Counted from the stretch's first letter, positions 1 through 7,681 are shown. The stretch is 16,870 nt of DNA from an uncultured bacterium (GCA_905214325.1 CAJMLT010000033.1:1-16870); one strand, 5' to 3'. Made by a program: numbers and translations. The notes: generated by a model from the sequence alone, not told the origin.

Positions 1-1134
1 GTCGGTGGCATCGAGCGCTACTATCAGATCGCCCGTTGTTTCCGCGACGAAGATCTGCGCGCTGATCGTCAACCCGAATTCACTCAGGTCGATATAGAGA
101 TGAGCTTCGTTCAGGGCGATGATGTCATCGATATGATGGAAGACGTCATGGCCGAAACCCTGCAGGCCGTCGGTGTGGAGCATCCCTTCCCTCTGCAGCG
201 CATGCAGTACTCCGAAGCCATGGATCGCTTCGGCTGCGACCGACCCGACGTGCGTTTCGGCATGGAGCTGGTCGACCTCACCGATATCGTGAAGAATTCC
301 GGTTTCAAGGTGTTTTCCTCCGTCGCCTCAACAGGCGGTTGCGTGAAGGCTATCAACGCCAAGGGTGCCGGCGACTGGAGCCGAGGCGAAGTTGAAAAGC
401 TTGCCGATATCGCTGCCGAAAACGGTGCGAAGGGTATGGCGTGGATCGCCTTCACCACCGACGGTAAGGAAAAGAGCCCCATTATCAAATTCTTCAGCGA
501 CGAGGAATTTGCCGCTATGAAGGAAGCGATGAATGTCGAGCCGGGAGACCTGATATTGTTCGCCGCCGATACCAAAGATGTCGCCAATGCGGTTCTATCC
601 GCGCTGCGCCTTCACATGGCTGATGCACTCGATGTTCCGCGTGAGGGTCATGCACTGTTGTGGGTTGTCAATTTCCCCATGTTCAGATATGACGAGGACG
701 AGAAGAAATATGCTGCAGAGCATCATCCCTTCACCCATATTCTCGAAGAGGATCTCGACAAGATCGAAGATGCTCCCTTGGAGTGCGGAAGCTATTCGTA
801 TGACCTGGTCATGGATGGATTCGAGGTGGGCGGTGGTACCATCCGTATCCATAACGCGGAAGAGCAGCGTCGTGTTTTGCGTCGCTGTGGCTTGAGCGAC
901 GAGGAGATCGAAGAAAAGTTCGGTCATCTCATTCACGCACTCGAGTTGGGCGCTCCCCCTCATGGAGGTATCGCCTTGGGCCTCGATCGTCTGGTTATGT
1001 TGCTCGGCGGCAAACAGTCCATTCGTGACGTCATCGCTTTCCCGAAGACCAGTTCCGCAAGTGACCCCATGACCGGTGCTCCCGGTACCGTTACGCCGCG
1101 CCAGCTCAAAGAAGTGAGCTTGCGCACCTTGTAG
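1..1134 (+). CDS. aspS: Aspartyl-tRNA synthetase, 5'-truncated by the window edge
   Basis: Class II aminoacyl-tRNA synthetase that charges tRNA-Asp (or tRNA-Asp/Asn) with aspartate in the cytoplasm. The frame is open from base 1, so the gene begins outside the window; 377 codons are present of a family length near 590, i.e. the N-terminal anticodon-binding OB fold and the start of the catalytic core are missing. Motif 2 is visible at window codons 14-18 (FRDED) followed by PEFTQVDIE at codons 25-33. The bacterial-type GAD insertion lies in the middle. Motif 3 is GIALGLDRL at codons 323-331, with the ATP-binding Arg at 330. The tail with SASDPMTGAPG and a final RTL matches the end of bacterial AspRS. 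A strong terminator follows directly. I cannot tell discriminating from non-discriminating enzyme here. Confidence 0.97.
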   Translation, partial: VGGIERYYQIARCFRDEDLRADRQPEFTQVDIEMSFVQGDDVIDMMEDVMAETLQAVGVEHPFPLQRMQYSEAMDRFGCDRPDVRFGMELVDLTDIVKNSGFKVFSSVASTGGCVKAINAKGAGDWSRGEVEKLADIAAENGAKGMAWIAFTTDGKEKSPIIKFFSDEEFAAMKEAMNVEPGDLILFAADTKDVANAVLSALRLHMADALDVPREGHALLWVVNFPMFRYDEDEKKYAAEHHPFTHILEEDLDKIEDAPLECGSYSYDLVMDGFEVGGGTIRIHNAEEQRRVLRRCGLSDEEIEEKFGHLIHALELGAPPHGGIALGLDRLVMLLGGKQSIRDVIAFPKTSSASDPMTGAPGTVTPRQLKEVSLRTL

Positions 1135-1156
1135 GCGGCAAGCGTAAAAAATCGTT

Positions 1157-1196
1157 AAACCCCCGTGGCGGTTTTGTCGCGGGGGTTTCTCTTTTC
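1157..1196 (+). terminator. Intrinsic terminator of aspS
   Basis: Perfect 9-bp stem AAACCCCCG (1157-1165) / CGGGGGTTT (1180-1188) with a 14-nt loop, followed by TCTCTTTTC. It begins 22 nt after the aspS stop codon and separates aspS from the downstream HAD gene. Confidence 0.9.
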
Positions 1197-1245
1197 GTCC
1201 GAAGACGTTAGGGTGGGTGACGAAAAGAATGACAGCAGGAGATAC

Positions 1246-2037
1246 ATGGTGAGACGGAAGTACTTTTTCTTCGACTACGACGGAACGTTGGCTCTACCTC
1301 GTACCCGTGAAATTCCCCACAGCACGCGGGTTGCCTTGGAACAGTTGGAAGCGCGCGGGCATTTCGTCGCTTTGGCCACGGGGCGCCTACAGGCCAACGC
1401 GCAGGACTACATAGCTTCTTTGGGTATTACCAATCTGGTGGCCGATGGTGGTAATTCGGTGACGATCGATGGGGAAGTACGTTGGATGGAGCCACTTGAA
1501 TTGGAGCCAGTCAAGCGCTGCTTACGCGGGCTCGATGAAGCGGGGATCCCCTGGGCGGTAACGACTGCCAACGAATTGGTGCGTTATTCCGCCAATCCCG
1601 ACTTCGCTGTTTTAGCGGGTGATTACTATGTGCCGACCTGCATAAAGGCCGATCTCACCATAGAAAACCTCACCGAAGTCTACAAGGTCTATATTCCCTG
1701 TGAATTGGGTAAAGAGAAGAATCTCGATCTGAGCGACGTTCCTTGGATACGTTATAACCCCGACACGGTGTTCATCGAACCCATGGATAAGCAGCGCGGC
1801 ATCAAGCGGATGATGGACGAGCTGGGCGGACCTTATGAAGATGTGGTCGTCTTCGGTGATGGCTTCAACGATGTGACCATGTTCACATCCGAATGGACGT
1901 CCATCGCCATGGGGAATGCCCGTGAGGTGCTTAAAGAACGCGCTGATTTCATCACGGCGAACTGTGATGATGACGGTATCATGAAAGCGTGCGTGCATTA
2001 TGGTTGGATTTCACCCGATGCGGTAGGACTATCATGA
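1246..2037 (+). CDS. Cof-type HAD-IIB family hydrolase (putative sugar-phosphate phosphatase)
   Basis: Cytoplasmic Mg-dependent phosphatase of the HAD superfamily, 263 aa, the usual size for Cof/YidA-type members. HAD motif I is DYDGTL, with nucleophile Asp10 and general acid Asp12. The motif III lysine is probably Lys187. Motif IV is GDGFND at 204-209, supplying metal ligands. The large C2 cap between motifs I and III places it in subclass IIB. The start chosen is ATG 1246, preceded by AGGAG at 1237-1241; the in-frame GTG at 1165 lies inside the aspS terminator stem and is not a credible start. The stop overlaps the next start (ATGA), so the two genes are probably translationally coupled. 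The substrate cannot be inferred; these enzymes are typically broad-range sugar-phosphate or nucleotide phosphatases. Confidence 0.9.
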   Translation: MVRRKYFFFDYDGTLALPRTREIPHSTRVALEQLEARGHFVALATGRLQANAQDYIASLGITNLVADGGNSVTIDGEVRWMEPLELEPVKRCLRGLDEAGIPWAVTTANELVRYSANPDFAVLAGDYYVPTCIKADLTIENLTEVYKVYIPCELGKEKNLDLSDVPWIRYNPDTVFIEPMDKQRGIKRMMDELGGPYEDVVVFGDGFNDVTMFTSEWTSIAMGNAREVLKERADFITANCDDDGIMKACVHYGWISPDAVGLS

Positions 2038-2642
2038 GACATCCCGGACAAAGCGACACCTTCAAGATACAGTGGTCATGGCGTAAAGCGTGGGCGCATT
2101 TTCGGACGATAACCTATCATAAGATTCTCGTGATGCGTCATTGCTTCAAGATAGGACTCTACCGCCAAGGTCTTACCCACGATCTTTCGAAGTACTCGTG
2201 GACGGAATTCCGCATCGGCGTTCTGTATTTCCAGGGTGACCGAAGCCCCAACACGGCCGAACGTACGGCGCGTGGGTTTTCGGAGGCCTGGCTTCATCAT
2301 AAGGGGCGCAACAAACACCACTACGAATACTGGATCGATTTTCGCAACAACGGTGATGCCGTCATGGAGGGCAAGCGTATGCCCCGCCGATTCGTGCTTG
2401 AAATGGTGTGCGACCGCGTGGCGGCAAGCAAGGTATATCAGGGTGAATACTACACCGATCAGAGTCCTTTGGAATACTATCATCTCGAACAGACGATGGG
2501 AGATCTACCCATCCATCCCAAAACGGCGGCGTTTCTGGAATACCTGCTTACCTTGGTGGCCACCAAGGGGGAGAAGGAAGCGTTCCGTATCATGCGTGAC
2601 GACATCGTGCGCGGCAAGATGTACAAGGACAAGAAAAACTAG
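2034..2642 (+). CDS. DUF5662 family protein
   Basis: A 202-aa soluble protein that I recognise as the DUF5662 family, whose function is unknown. The hallmark is the N-terminal half: an aromatic, His-rich helix around HKILVMRHCFKIGLY, then HDLSKYSWTEF, then an HHKGRNKHHYEYW block. The His/Asp-rich character is suggestive of a metal-binding all-helical fold, but no catalytic assignment is justified. The start at ATG 2034 overlaps the TGA of the upstream HAD gene (ATGA), with TAGGA just upstream, indicating translational coupling and possibly a joint role. A longer in-frame start at 1989 would overlap the HAD gene by 49 nt without a good ribosome binding site. Its TAG stop overlaps the stop of the convergent symporter gene. 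Confidence 0.82.
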   Translation: MRHPGQSDTFKIQWSWRKAWAHFRTITYHKILVMRHCFKIGLYRQGLTHDLSKYSWTEFRIGVLYFQGDRSPNTAERTARGFSEAWLHHKGRNKHHYEYWIDFRNNGDAVMEGKRMPRRFVLEMVCDRVAASKVYQGEYYTDQSPLEYYHLEQTMGDLPIHPKTAAFLEYLLTLVATKGEKEAFRIMRDDIVRGKMYKDKKN

Positions 2643-4060
2643 CGCGATTCTACGAGGGGAATAGGTGTTTTATCCTCCTCATCCAAGTTGCCTTCATAGA
2701 CGTAATGCTTGGTTTCCCTTGAAATGAGACCCGAAAGCAACAGCACCATGATGATGTTGGGGATGGCCATGAGCGCGTTGCCGATATCCGATATGGTCCA
2801 TACGATATCACCGATACCGATAGCACCCAAAAAGGCAGCAGCCACGTAGATGATCTGATAGGGGATAATGGCGCGCTTGCCGAAGAGGTAGGTGATGCAG
2901 CGGCTACCGTAATACGACCAGCCGAGGATGGTCGAATACGAGAAGGAAACCATTCCCAACACCAGAAGCGGCGTGCCGATGTAGGGGATCTGCGCGAAGG
3001 CGAGACTGGCGAGCTGCGCCCCGGAAAACACGGTGGGGTTGGTCAGAATCTCTTCCTGGATGCCGGGATAGGCCAGCATCGTGGAAACCAATACGATACC
3101 CGTCAGAGCGCAGATGACCACGGTCGACCAGAACGTGCCGGTCATGGCCACGAGTGCCTGTTCGGCCGGATTGGGGGTTTTGGCGGCCGCTGCGATGATG
3201 GGCGCCGAACCCAAACCCGATTCATTGGAGAACAAACCGCGCGCGCAACCGAATTGAAGCGCGACCATGATACCCGATCCCACAGCACCGCCGAAAGCGG
3301 CCTTGGCGGTGAAGGCGCACTCGAAGATGAGCGCGATGGCGTCCCACAGATATACCCAGTTGAGCCCTAGGATGATAAGGCATCCCAGCGTGTAGCCGAT
3401 GGCCATGATGGGAACCAGCTTTTCGCAGACGGTGGAAATGATCTTCACGCCGCCGAAAATGACGATGGATACCAAAACAACGATGACGATCCCGATGATC
3501 CATGGTTCGATGGCGGCACCGCTTGACACGATGATGCCGGTCATGGCGGAGGCTTGAACAGCCGAACCTGTTCCTATGGCGGCGATGGCGGCGAAAAAGG
3601 CGAAGGCCACCGCGCCCAACTTGGCGTAGAAGGGAACCTTGCCGTTTTTGGTGAATCCGCGTTGCCAGGCGTACATCGCGCCACCGAGCATGTTGCCGTT
3701 GTGGTCTTTGACGCGGTATTTGATGGCGGCATAGACTTCGGAATACTTCGTGGCGATACCGAATACGCCGGTGAGCCACATCCAAAATACCGCACCGGGG
3801 CCGCCGGCTAGGATGGCGGTCGCCACGCCCACGATGGAGCCGGTGCCGATGGTTGCCGCCAAAGCGGTAGCCAAAGCGCCGAAGTGGGATATGTCACCCT
3901 CCGATCCCTCTTTTTTGGAAAGCGAAAGTTTGATGGCAGCGGGAAGTTTTTTCTGGATGAATCCCGTGCGGAAGGTCAGGTAGAGGTGAGATCCCAGCAA
4001 GAGGATGATCATTGCAGGACCCCAGACGAGGGCATCGATCTGGGTGAGTATGTCGGACAT
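2639..4060 (-). CDS. Sodium:alanine/glycine symporter, AGCS family
   Basis: Integral membrane Na+ (or H+)-coupled amino-acid importer, 473 aa, close to the usual 450-500, with about 11 hydrophobic helices. AGCS marks seen: GTGSIVGVATA near residue 71, the GGPGAVFWMWLTGVFG signature followed by ATKYSEV, and NESGLGSAPIIAAAA in the second half. The family usually has Asn where this one has Ser in GTGS, so coupling or substrate preference may differ. Start ATG at 4060 with AAAGGA about 10 nt upstream. An acpP terminator ends only 30 nt before the start, leaving no room for a normal promoter between them. The stop codon (2639-2641) overlaps that of the convergent DUF5662 gene. The likely substrate is alanine or glycine; glutamine/serine carriers belong to the same family. 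Confidence 0.93.
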   Translation of the reverse strand: MSDILTQIDALVWGPAMIILLLGSHLYLTFRTGFIQKKLPAAIKLSLSKKEGSEGDISHFGALATALAATIGTGSIVGVATAILAGGPGAVFWMWLTGVFGIATKYSEVYAAIKYRVKDHNGNMLGGAMYAWQRGFTKNGKVPFYAKLGAVAFAFFAAIAAIGTGSAVQASAMTGIIVSSGAAIEPWIIGIVIVVLVSIVIFGGVKIISTVCEKLVPIMAIGYTLGCLIILGLNWVYLWDAIALIFECAFTAKAAFGGAVGSGIMVALQFGCARGLFSNESGLGSAPIIAAAAKTPNPAEQALVAMTGTFWSTVVICALTGIVLVSTMLAYPGIQEEILTNPTVFSGAQLASLAFAQIPYIGTPLLVLGMVSFSYSTILGWSYYGSRCITYLFGKRAIIPYQIIYVAAAFLGAIGIGDIVWTISDIGNALMAIPNIIMVLLLSGLISRETKHYVYEGNLDEEDKTPIPLVESR

Positions 4061-4090
4061 GGAAATAGGATCCTTTGAGTGAATGCGGGC

Positions 4091-4118
4091 AAAAAAACGG
4101 ATGAGAAAGTCTCATCCG
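4091..4118 (-). terminator. Intrinsic terminator downstream of acpP
   Basis: Read on the minus strand: a perfect 9-bp stem CGGATGAGA / TCTCATCCG (4110-4118 with 4098-4106), a 3-nt loop, and an uninterrupted run of seven T (4091-4097). It starts 23 nt after the acyl carrier protein stop and lies between that gene and the symporter start at 4060. Confidence 0.93.
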
Positions 4119-4141
4119 CGGGTAAGAGCTATGAGTTTTGG

Positions 4142-4369
4142 TTAGGCGTTCTTGATTTCTTCGATGTATTCGATCAACTCGCCGACCGTTTCCAGGCCTT
4201 CGGGTTCGCCGAATTCGATATCGCACGCTTCTTCCAAGTCGCAGATCAACTCGACCATATCGAGGGAATCGACACCCAGTGATTCGAAGGTGGAATCCAC
4301 ATGGACGGTGGCGGGGTCGATATCCAGGTTATCCTGCAAAAGCGTGGTAATGGTATTCATGATATCCAT
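4142..4369 (-). CDS. acpP: Acyl carrier protein
   Basis: A 75-aa acidic four-helix carrier protein. Ser35 in LGVDSLDMVEL is the 4'-phosphopantetheine attachment site, and the surrounding DSL motif and helix II acidic residues are typical of fatty-acid-synthesis ACPs. Start ATG 4369 is supported by AAGGA seven nt upstream; ATG 4360 is a less likely alternative. The gene stands 195 nt downstream of a fatty-type aldehyde dehydrogenase gene and has its own candidate promoter and terminator, so it may be monocistronic. No other fatty-acid synthesis gene is in the window, so whether this is the housekeeping ACP or one dedicated to the neighbouring aldehyde/alcohol genes is open. Confidence 0.95.
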   Translation of the reverse strand: MDIMNTITTLLQDNLDIDPATVHVDSTFESLGVDSLDMVELICDLEEACDIEFGEPEGLETVGELIEYIEEIKNA

Positions 4370-4394
4370 AGTTGGTTCCTTTCTATCTGTGGTC

Positions 4395-4421
4395 ATTCTA
4401 CTAGAATCGTCGTCCGTGCAA
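4395..4421 (-). promoter_or_regulatory. Candidate acpP promoter with overlapping palindrome
   Basis: On the minus strand, TTGCAC (4416-4421) and TAGAAT (4395-4400) are separated by 15 nt, a short but usable spacer. The -10 is one half of a 13-bp palindrome ATTCTA-G-TAGAAT (4395-4407), which could be an operator. It lies 26 nt upstream of the acpP start. Confidence 0.4.
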
Positions 4422-4564
4422 CCCGACAACCGACATCTCTCGGTAATATCGCCCAACGCGGCTCTGAAATGCACGGATAGCCTGTATGTGTGGCGTAGCG
4501 TGACGGTTGGGCCCCATGCTCGGAGTGTTTCGTCCGAGCGGATGAAACACGGGTGCGGTGCTTT

Positions 4565-5986
4565 TCAGCGCATAAGCATGCGGAGCAGCTTGATCTTGTT
4601 GCCGAAGGGGGGAACGCGCACGGGTACTTCGATGAGGGTGCTTTTGGTGAGTGTCGATTTGTAATGCGTGAAGCAATCGAAGCCCACTTTACCGTGATAG
4701 GCGCCAAGCCCCGAATCGCCGACGCCACCGAAACCCATATGGTTGTTGGCCAGATGGATTATCACATCGTTGATGGTGGCTCCGCCGAAGGGAAGCGTTT
4801 CGATGATGCGCTCCTGAAAGGCCTTGTCTTCCGAAAAGACATAACAAGCCAGAGGATGACCGAAATTATTCGTGACGTTGATGGCTTCTTCGGGTGTTTT
4901 CCATGTGATGATGGGTAGCACGGGTCCGAATATCTCCTCACCCATGACGGGATCATCGAGGGTGACACCGGTCATGACGGTAGGTTCGATGCGCAGCGCT
5001 TCTCTATCACGTCTTCCGCCCAACGCTATTTTCGCTTGGGGGTTATGGTTGTCGATCAGGCCACACACCCTATCGAAGTGGTGGGCGTTGATCATGGTGG
5101 GGTAGTAGTCGCAGGTGAGTATGTCTTCACCGTAATAGCGATGAAGGGCGATGTCCAGCTGTTCGATCAGCTCGTCGACCACGCTTTCATGAACCAGGAA
5201 GTAATCGGGGGCTACGCAGGTCTGACCCGTGTTGATGCACTTGCCCCAGGCAATGCGTTGCGCAGCGCGTTTCACATTGGCGCTGCCATCGACGAAGCAG
5301 GGACTTTTCCCACCCAACTCCAAGGTGACGTCGGTCAGGTTGTCAGCGGCGGCATGCATGATGTCGTGCCCGACACGCGGACTGCCCGTGAAGAATATCT
5401 TGTCGAAGCGCACCTGAAGAAGCCAGTCGTTCATCTCTCCGCTTCCGGGGAAACAGTAGATATAGCGTGGGTCGAACAATTCGTAGCACAATTTCTGTAG
5501 AAATCGACTTGTTGCCACCGACGTGCGGGAGGGTTTCAAAGCTACGCAGTTTCCAGCGGTGATGGCATCGACCATCGGTACCAGAGCAAGCTGTATGGGG
5601 TAGTTCCACGGCGAAAGCACCGCCGCTACACCCAAAGGGCTGGGATAGACTTTCGAGCGGGAGGGGAAATGGACGATAGGGGTGCGCACGCGTTTGGGTT
5701 TAGCCCACGAACGTATGTGTTTCAGGCAGGTCTTGATTTCGTCGTAGACCAGACCGAGTTCGGTGGCGTAGCCTTCGAAATCCGATTTACCCAAATCGTC
5801 ACGAAGCGCCTGAAGTGCTTCTGCCTCATGTTCTTTGAGGTAGGCGCGCAGTTTCCGCAACATGCGAACGCGAAATTCGACATCCTTCGTGGCGCCCGTG
5901 CGGTAGTAATCGTCCATGCGGGCGATGACCGCCGATACATCGTCGACGGATTCGAATACATCATGACTGTATGCTTCGGTACTCAT
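4565..5986 (-). CDS. Aldehyde dehydrogenase, class 3-like (fatty aldehyde type)
   Basis: NAD(P)-dependent oxidation of an aldehyde to the carboxylate; 473 aa. Catalytic apparatus is complete: Asn128 in PWNYP, FTGSPRVG at 199-206, general base Glu223 in LELGGK, and nucleophile Cys257 in NTGQTC. The short N-terminus lacking the roughly 30-residue extension of class 1/2 enzymes, the KPKRVRTP region before residue 105, and the C-terminal HMGFGGVGDSG...CFTHYKS segment resemble class 3 / fatty and coniferyl aldehyde dehydrogenases (ALDH3, AldH/YwdH-like). The basic-hydrophobic C-terminal end could touch membranes. Its start overlaps the stop of the iron-alcohol dehydrogenase gene by one base (TGATG), so the two enzymes are co-translated. 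The pair could interconvert alcohol, aldehyde and acid; long-chain substrates are an inference. Confidence 0.93.
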   Translation of the reverse strand: MSTEAYSHDVFESVDDVSAVIARMDDYYRTGATKDVEFRVRMLRKLRAYLKEHEAEALQALRDDLGKSDFEGYATELGLVYDEIKTCLKHIRSWAKPKRVRTPIVHFPSRSKVYPSPLGVAAVLSPWNYPIQLALVPMVDAITAGNCVALKPSRTSVATSRFLQKLCYELFDPRYIYCFPGSGEMNDWLLQVRFDKIFFTGSPRVGHDIMHAAADNLTDVTLELGGKSPCFVDGSANVKRAAQRIAWGKCINTGQTCVAPDYFLVHESVVDELIEQLDIALHRYYGEDILTCDYYPTMINAHHFDRVCGLIDNHNPQAKIALGGRRDREALRIEPTVMTGVTLDDPVMGEEIFGPVLPIITWKTPEEAINVTNNFGHPLACYVFSEDKAFQERIIETLPFGGATINDVIIHLANNHMGFGGVGDSGLGAYHGKVGFDCFTHYKSTLTKSTLIEVPVRVPPFGNKIKLLRMLMR

Positions 5987-7164
5987 CAGTATGCAGCCTC
6001 CAAAATGCTCAATGCCACTTCTTCGGTGATTTCCTGTTTGTTGTAGAGCGCGGCTCCGTCATAGCGTGCCTGTTTCGCTATCGCGGGCAGCTCCTCACGC
6101 TTGATTCCCAGCTGGGAAAGCGTGATAGGTACGTCGTATTCCTTGTGGTAGAAGGCATTCATGGCGAACAGCTCCTGCTCGAAAGCGGCATCTTTTTCGG
6201 CCGATGAATACGACGAGGTGTCCCTATCCGGACACAGCGACGTAAGAAGATCGCCGTAGAGGCCGGCGTGATAGCCATGCTGCAGGTTGAAATGTACGCA
6301 GTGGGGAAGAAGGAGCATCATAGCCTGACCATGGGGAATGTGGCACAACCCGCCCATGGAGTGCCCGATGGCGTGCACCAGTCCCACCATGGCGTTGGAA
6401 AACGAGGCTCCCGCCAGAAGGCTGCCCAACGCCAGTGAGGTGCGGGCATCCAGATCACCCGGGTTAGCACAGGAATGTGCAAGGTTTTCGCGAATGATAC
6501 GGATGGCCTGAATGGCCAGCGCGTCGCTGACGGGGTTTTTCTGTATGGACGTGTAGGCTTCGATGGCATGGGTGAGCGCGTCTATGCCCGTCGTCGCCGT
6601 CAGTTTGGGTGGGAGCGACGCGGTTAACTGGGGATCCAGAAAGGCAACATGGGGTACCAGTCGGTAGGAGGTATAGCTCAGTTTCGTGTGGTTGGCCGTG
6701 TCCGCCACTACGGCGACCAACGTCACTTCGCTTCCCGTTCCCGCGGTGGTGGGAATGGCGATCAGGGGATCAAGGGTGTCCTGCAGTATTTCCGATCCCT
6801 GGAGGGCGGTGAAATCCTGACCGCCCACGGAAACGGATGCGGCGGCTCCCTTGGTGGTGTCGATGACCGATCCGCCACCGAGTGCGATCCAGCCGTCGCA
6901 GCCTTCCTTTTTGTAGAGCGCGGCCACTTCGTTCACCACGTCAAGCGATGAATCGGGTGGCACCTGGTCGTAGAGGATATAGGGGATTCCCGCTTCGTTC
7001 AAGGGTTGGAAAACATGTTCGGCTATACCCAGCGACACCAGATTGGCATCGGTGACTACAAGGGGTTTGGTGATATTGCGATCATCCATTTTGACGGGAA
7101 GCTTGTGCAGGGCGTTTTTCCCGCAGATGATTTTGGTCGGACAATGGAACTCGAATGCATTCAT
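5986..7164 (-). CDS. Iron-containing alcohol dehydrogenase
   Basis: Group III (Fe-ADH) NAD(P)H-dependent alcohol dehydrogenase, 392 aa, full length. The nucleotide-binding GGGSVIDTTK begins at 96, and TTAGTGSE follows near 139. The four metal ligands are present at positions equivalent to those in FucO and ZmADH2: Asp195 and His199 (GIDALTHA), His264 (HAIGHSMGG) and His278 (HIPHG). Asp39 in VVTDANL is at the position that favours NAD over NADP in this family. Start ATG 7164 has GGAGGT six nt upstream, an excellent signal. It sits 16 nt after the SCP2-like gene and overlaps the aldehyde dehydrogenase start, so it is the middle gene of the operon. The likely physiological direction is aldehyde reduction during fermentation or lipid-alcohol formation; the substrate is unknown. 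Confidence 0.95.
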   Translation of the reverse strand: MNAFEFHCPTKIICGKNALHKLPVKMDDRNITKPLVVTDANLVSLGIAEHVFQPLNEAGIPYILYDQVPPDSSLDVVNEVAALYKKEGCDGWIALGGGSVIDTTKGAAASVSVGGQDFTALQGSEILQDTLDPLIAIPTTAGTGSEVTLVAVVADTANHTKLSYTSYRLVPHVAFLDPQLTASLPPKLTATTGIDALTHAIEAYTSIQKNPVSDALAIQAIRIIRENLAHSCANPGDLDARTSLALGSLLAGASFSNAMVGLVHAIGHSMGGLCHIPHGQAMMLLLPHCVHFNLQHGYHAGLYGDLLTSLCPDRDTSSYSSAEKDAAFEQELFAMNAFYHKEYDVPITLSQLGIKREELPAIAKQARYDGAALYNKQEITEEVALSILEAAY

Positions 7165-7180
7165 AAAGATACCTCCACGA

Positions 7181-7615
7181 TTATCGGCGATAGGATGAGC
7201 GCCATCCGAAGAAGGCTTTCAGAATCACGGTGAACATATAGGTGATGGAAACGCCGGCGGTATTGGGGCCGTGCGTGGTGAACAGGCGTGCCGCCAGTGC
7301 GTCTTGCAAGGTGATGTTTCCGATGAATACATCGTAAGCGTAATCGAGATCACGAAACCCGATGATGAAATCGGGAATCTGTGCTTCGGTAGGCAGACGC
7401 TTCCATCCGTTGTTTCTCTGTTGCAGAAGACATCCCCGCCCGAACCCTTCGATGTCGAGAGCGAAGGTGAATCCGTCGCCGAGATAGAGCGTTTCGGAGC
7501 GGATTTTCTTCGAGACGGCGTTGCCTATCTTGAGAAGAAGGGGTAAAAGAACGATGAGGGTGTTCACGTAGAAACGTTTCCACGCTTTTCGTTTCGGCTT
7601 CGGTTTAGGTGGCAA
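7181..7615 (-). CDS. Membrane-anchored SCP2-like (sterol carrier protein) domain protein
   Basis: A 144-aa protein with a Lys/Pro-rich head (1-14), one hydrophobic helix (about 15-32) and a domain from about 40 to 140. The domain carries the look of the SCP2 lipid-binding fold: DFIIGFRDLDYAYDVFIGN, then ITLQDALAARLFTTHGPN. SCP2 domains bind acyl-CoA, fatty acids or sterols in a hydrophobic tunnel. I assign the family by eye with moderate confidence. The start is TTG 7615: an in-frame TAG is only four codons upstream and AGGAG (7622-7626) lies six nt before it. First gene of the operon with the alcohol and aldehyde dehydrogenases, suggesting it presents a lipid substrate at the membrane. A TATAAT box lies 38 nt upstream. 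Confidence 0.7.
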   Translation of the reverse strand: MPPKPKPKRKAWKRFYVNTLIVLLPLLLKIGNAVSKKIRSETLYLGDGFTFALDIEGFGRGCLLQQRNNGWKRLPTEAQIPDFIIGFRDLDYAYDVFIGNITLQDALAARLFTTHGPNTAGVSITYMFTVILKAFFGWRSSYRR

Positions 7616-7652
7616 GGCCCACTCCTATCGTACTCACGGGATCAGCCTCTCC

Positions 7653-7681
7653 ATTATAACCTTCCTAAACCAAGAACAAAC
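7653..7681 (-). promoter_or_regulatory. Candidate promoter of the SCP2-adh-aldh operon
   Basis: A perfect TATAAT on the minus strand at 7653-7658, 38 nt upstream of the TTG start, with TTGTTC-like sequence about 15-17 nt further upstream. The -35 is weak, so activation or an upstream element may be needed. The spacer overlaps the outer arm of a nested inverted repeat (7664-7731). Confidence 0.45.

Noticed and set aside
1165..1245. Longer N-terminus for the HAD hydrolase from GTG 1165
   Set aside because: It would start inside the aspS terminator stem and adds 27 residues not needed by the HAD fold, whereas ATG 1246 has AGGAG upstream.
3222..3785. 187-residue Arg/His-rich open frame inside the symporter gene
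   Set aside because: Same-strand frame shadow of the symporter, with unnatural Arg/His-dominated composition and no ribosome binding site.
4061..4141. Glycine or other amino-acid riboswitch upstream of the AGCS symporter
   Set aside because: The 81-nt gap holds only the acpP terminator; it is too short for a tandem glycine aptamer and has none of its conserved segments.
4519..4538. CTCGGA/TCCGAG hairpin downstream of the aldehyde dehydrogenase
   Set aside because: Short 6-bp stem without a T-tract; not convincing as a terminator, so the aldehyde dehydrogenase transcript may continue into acpP.
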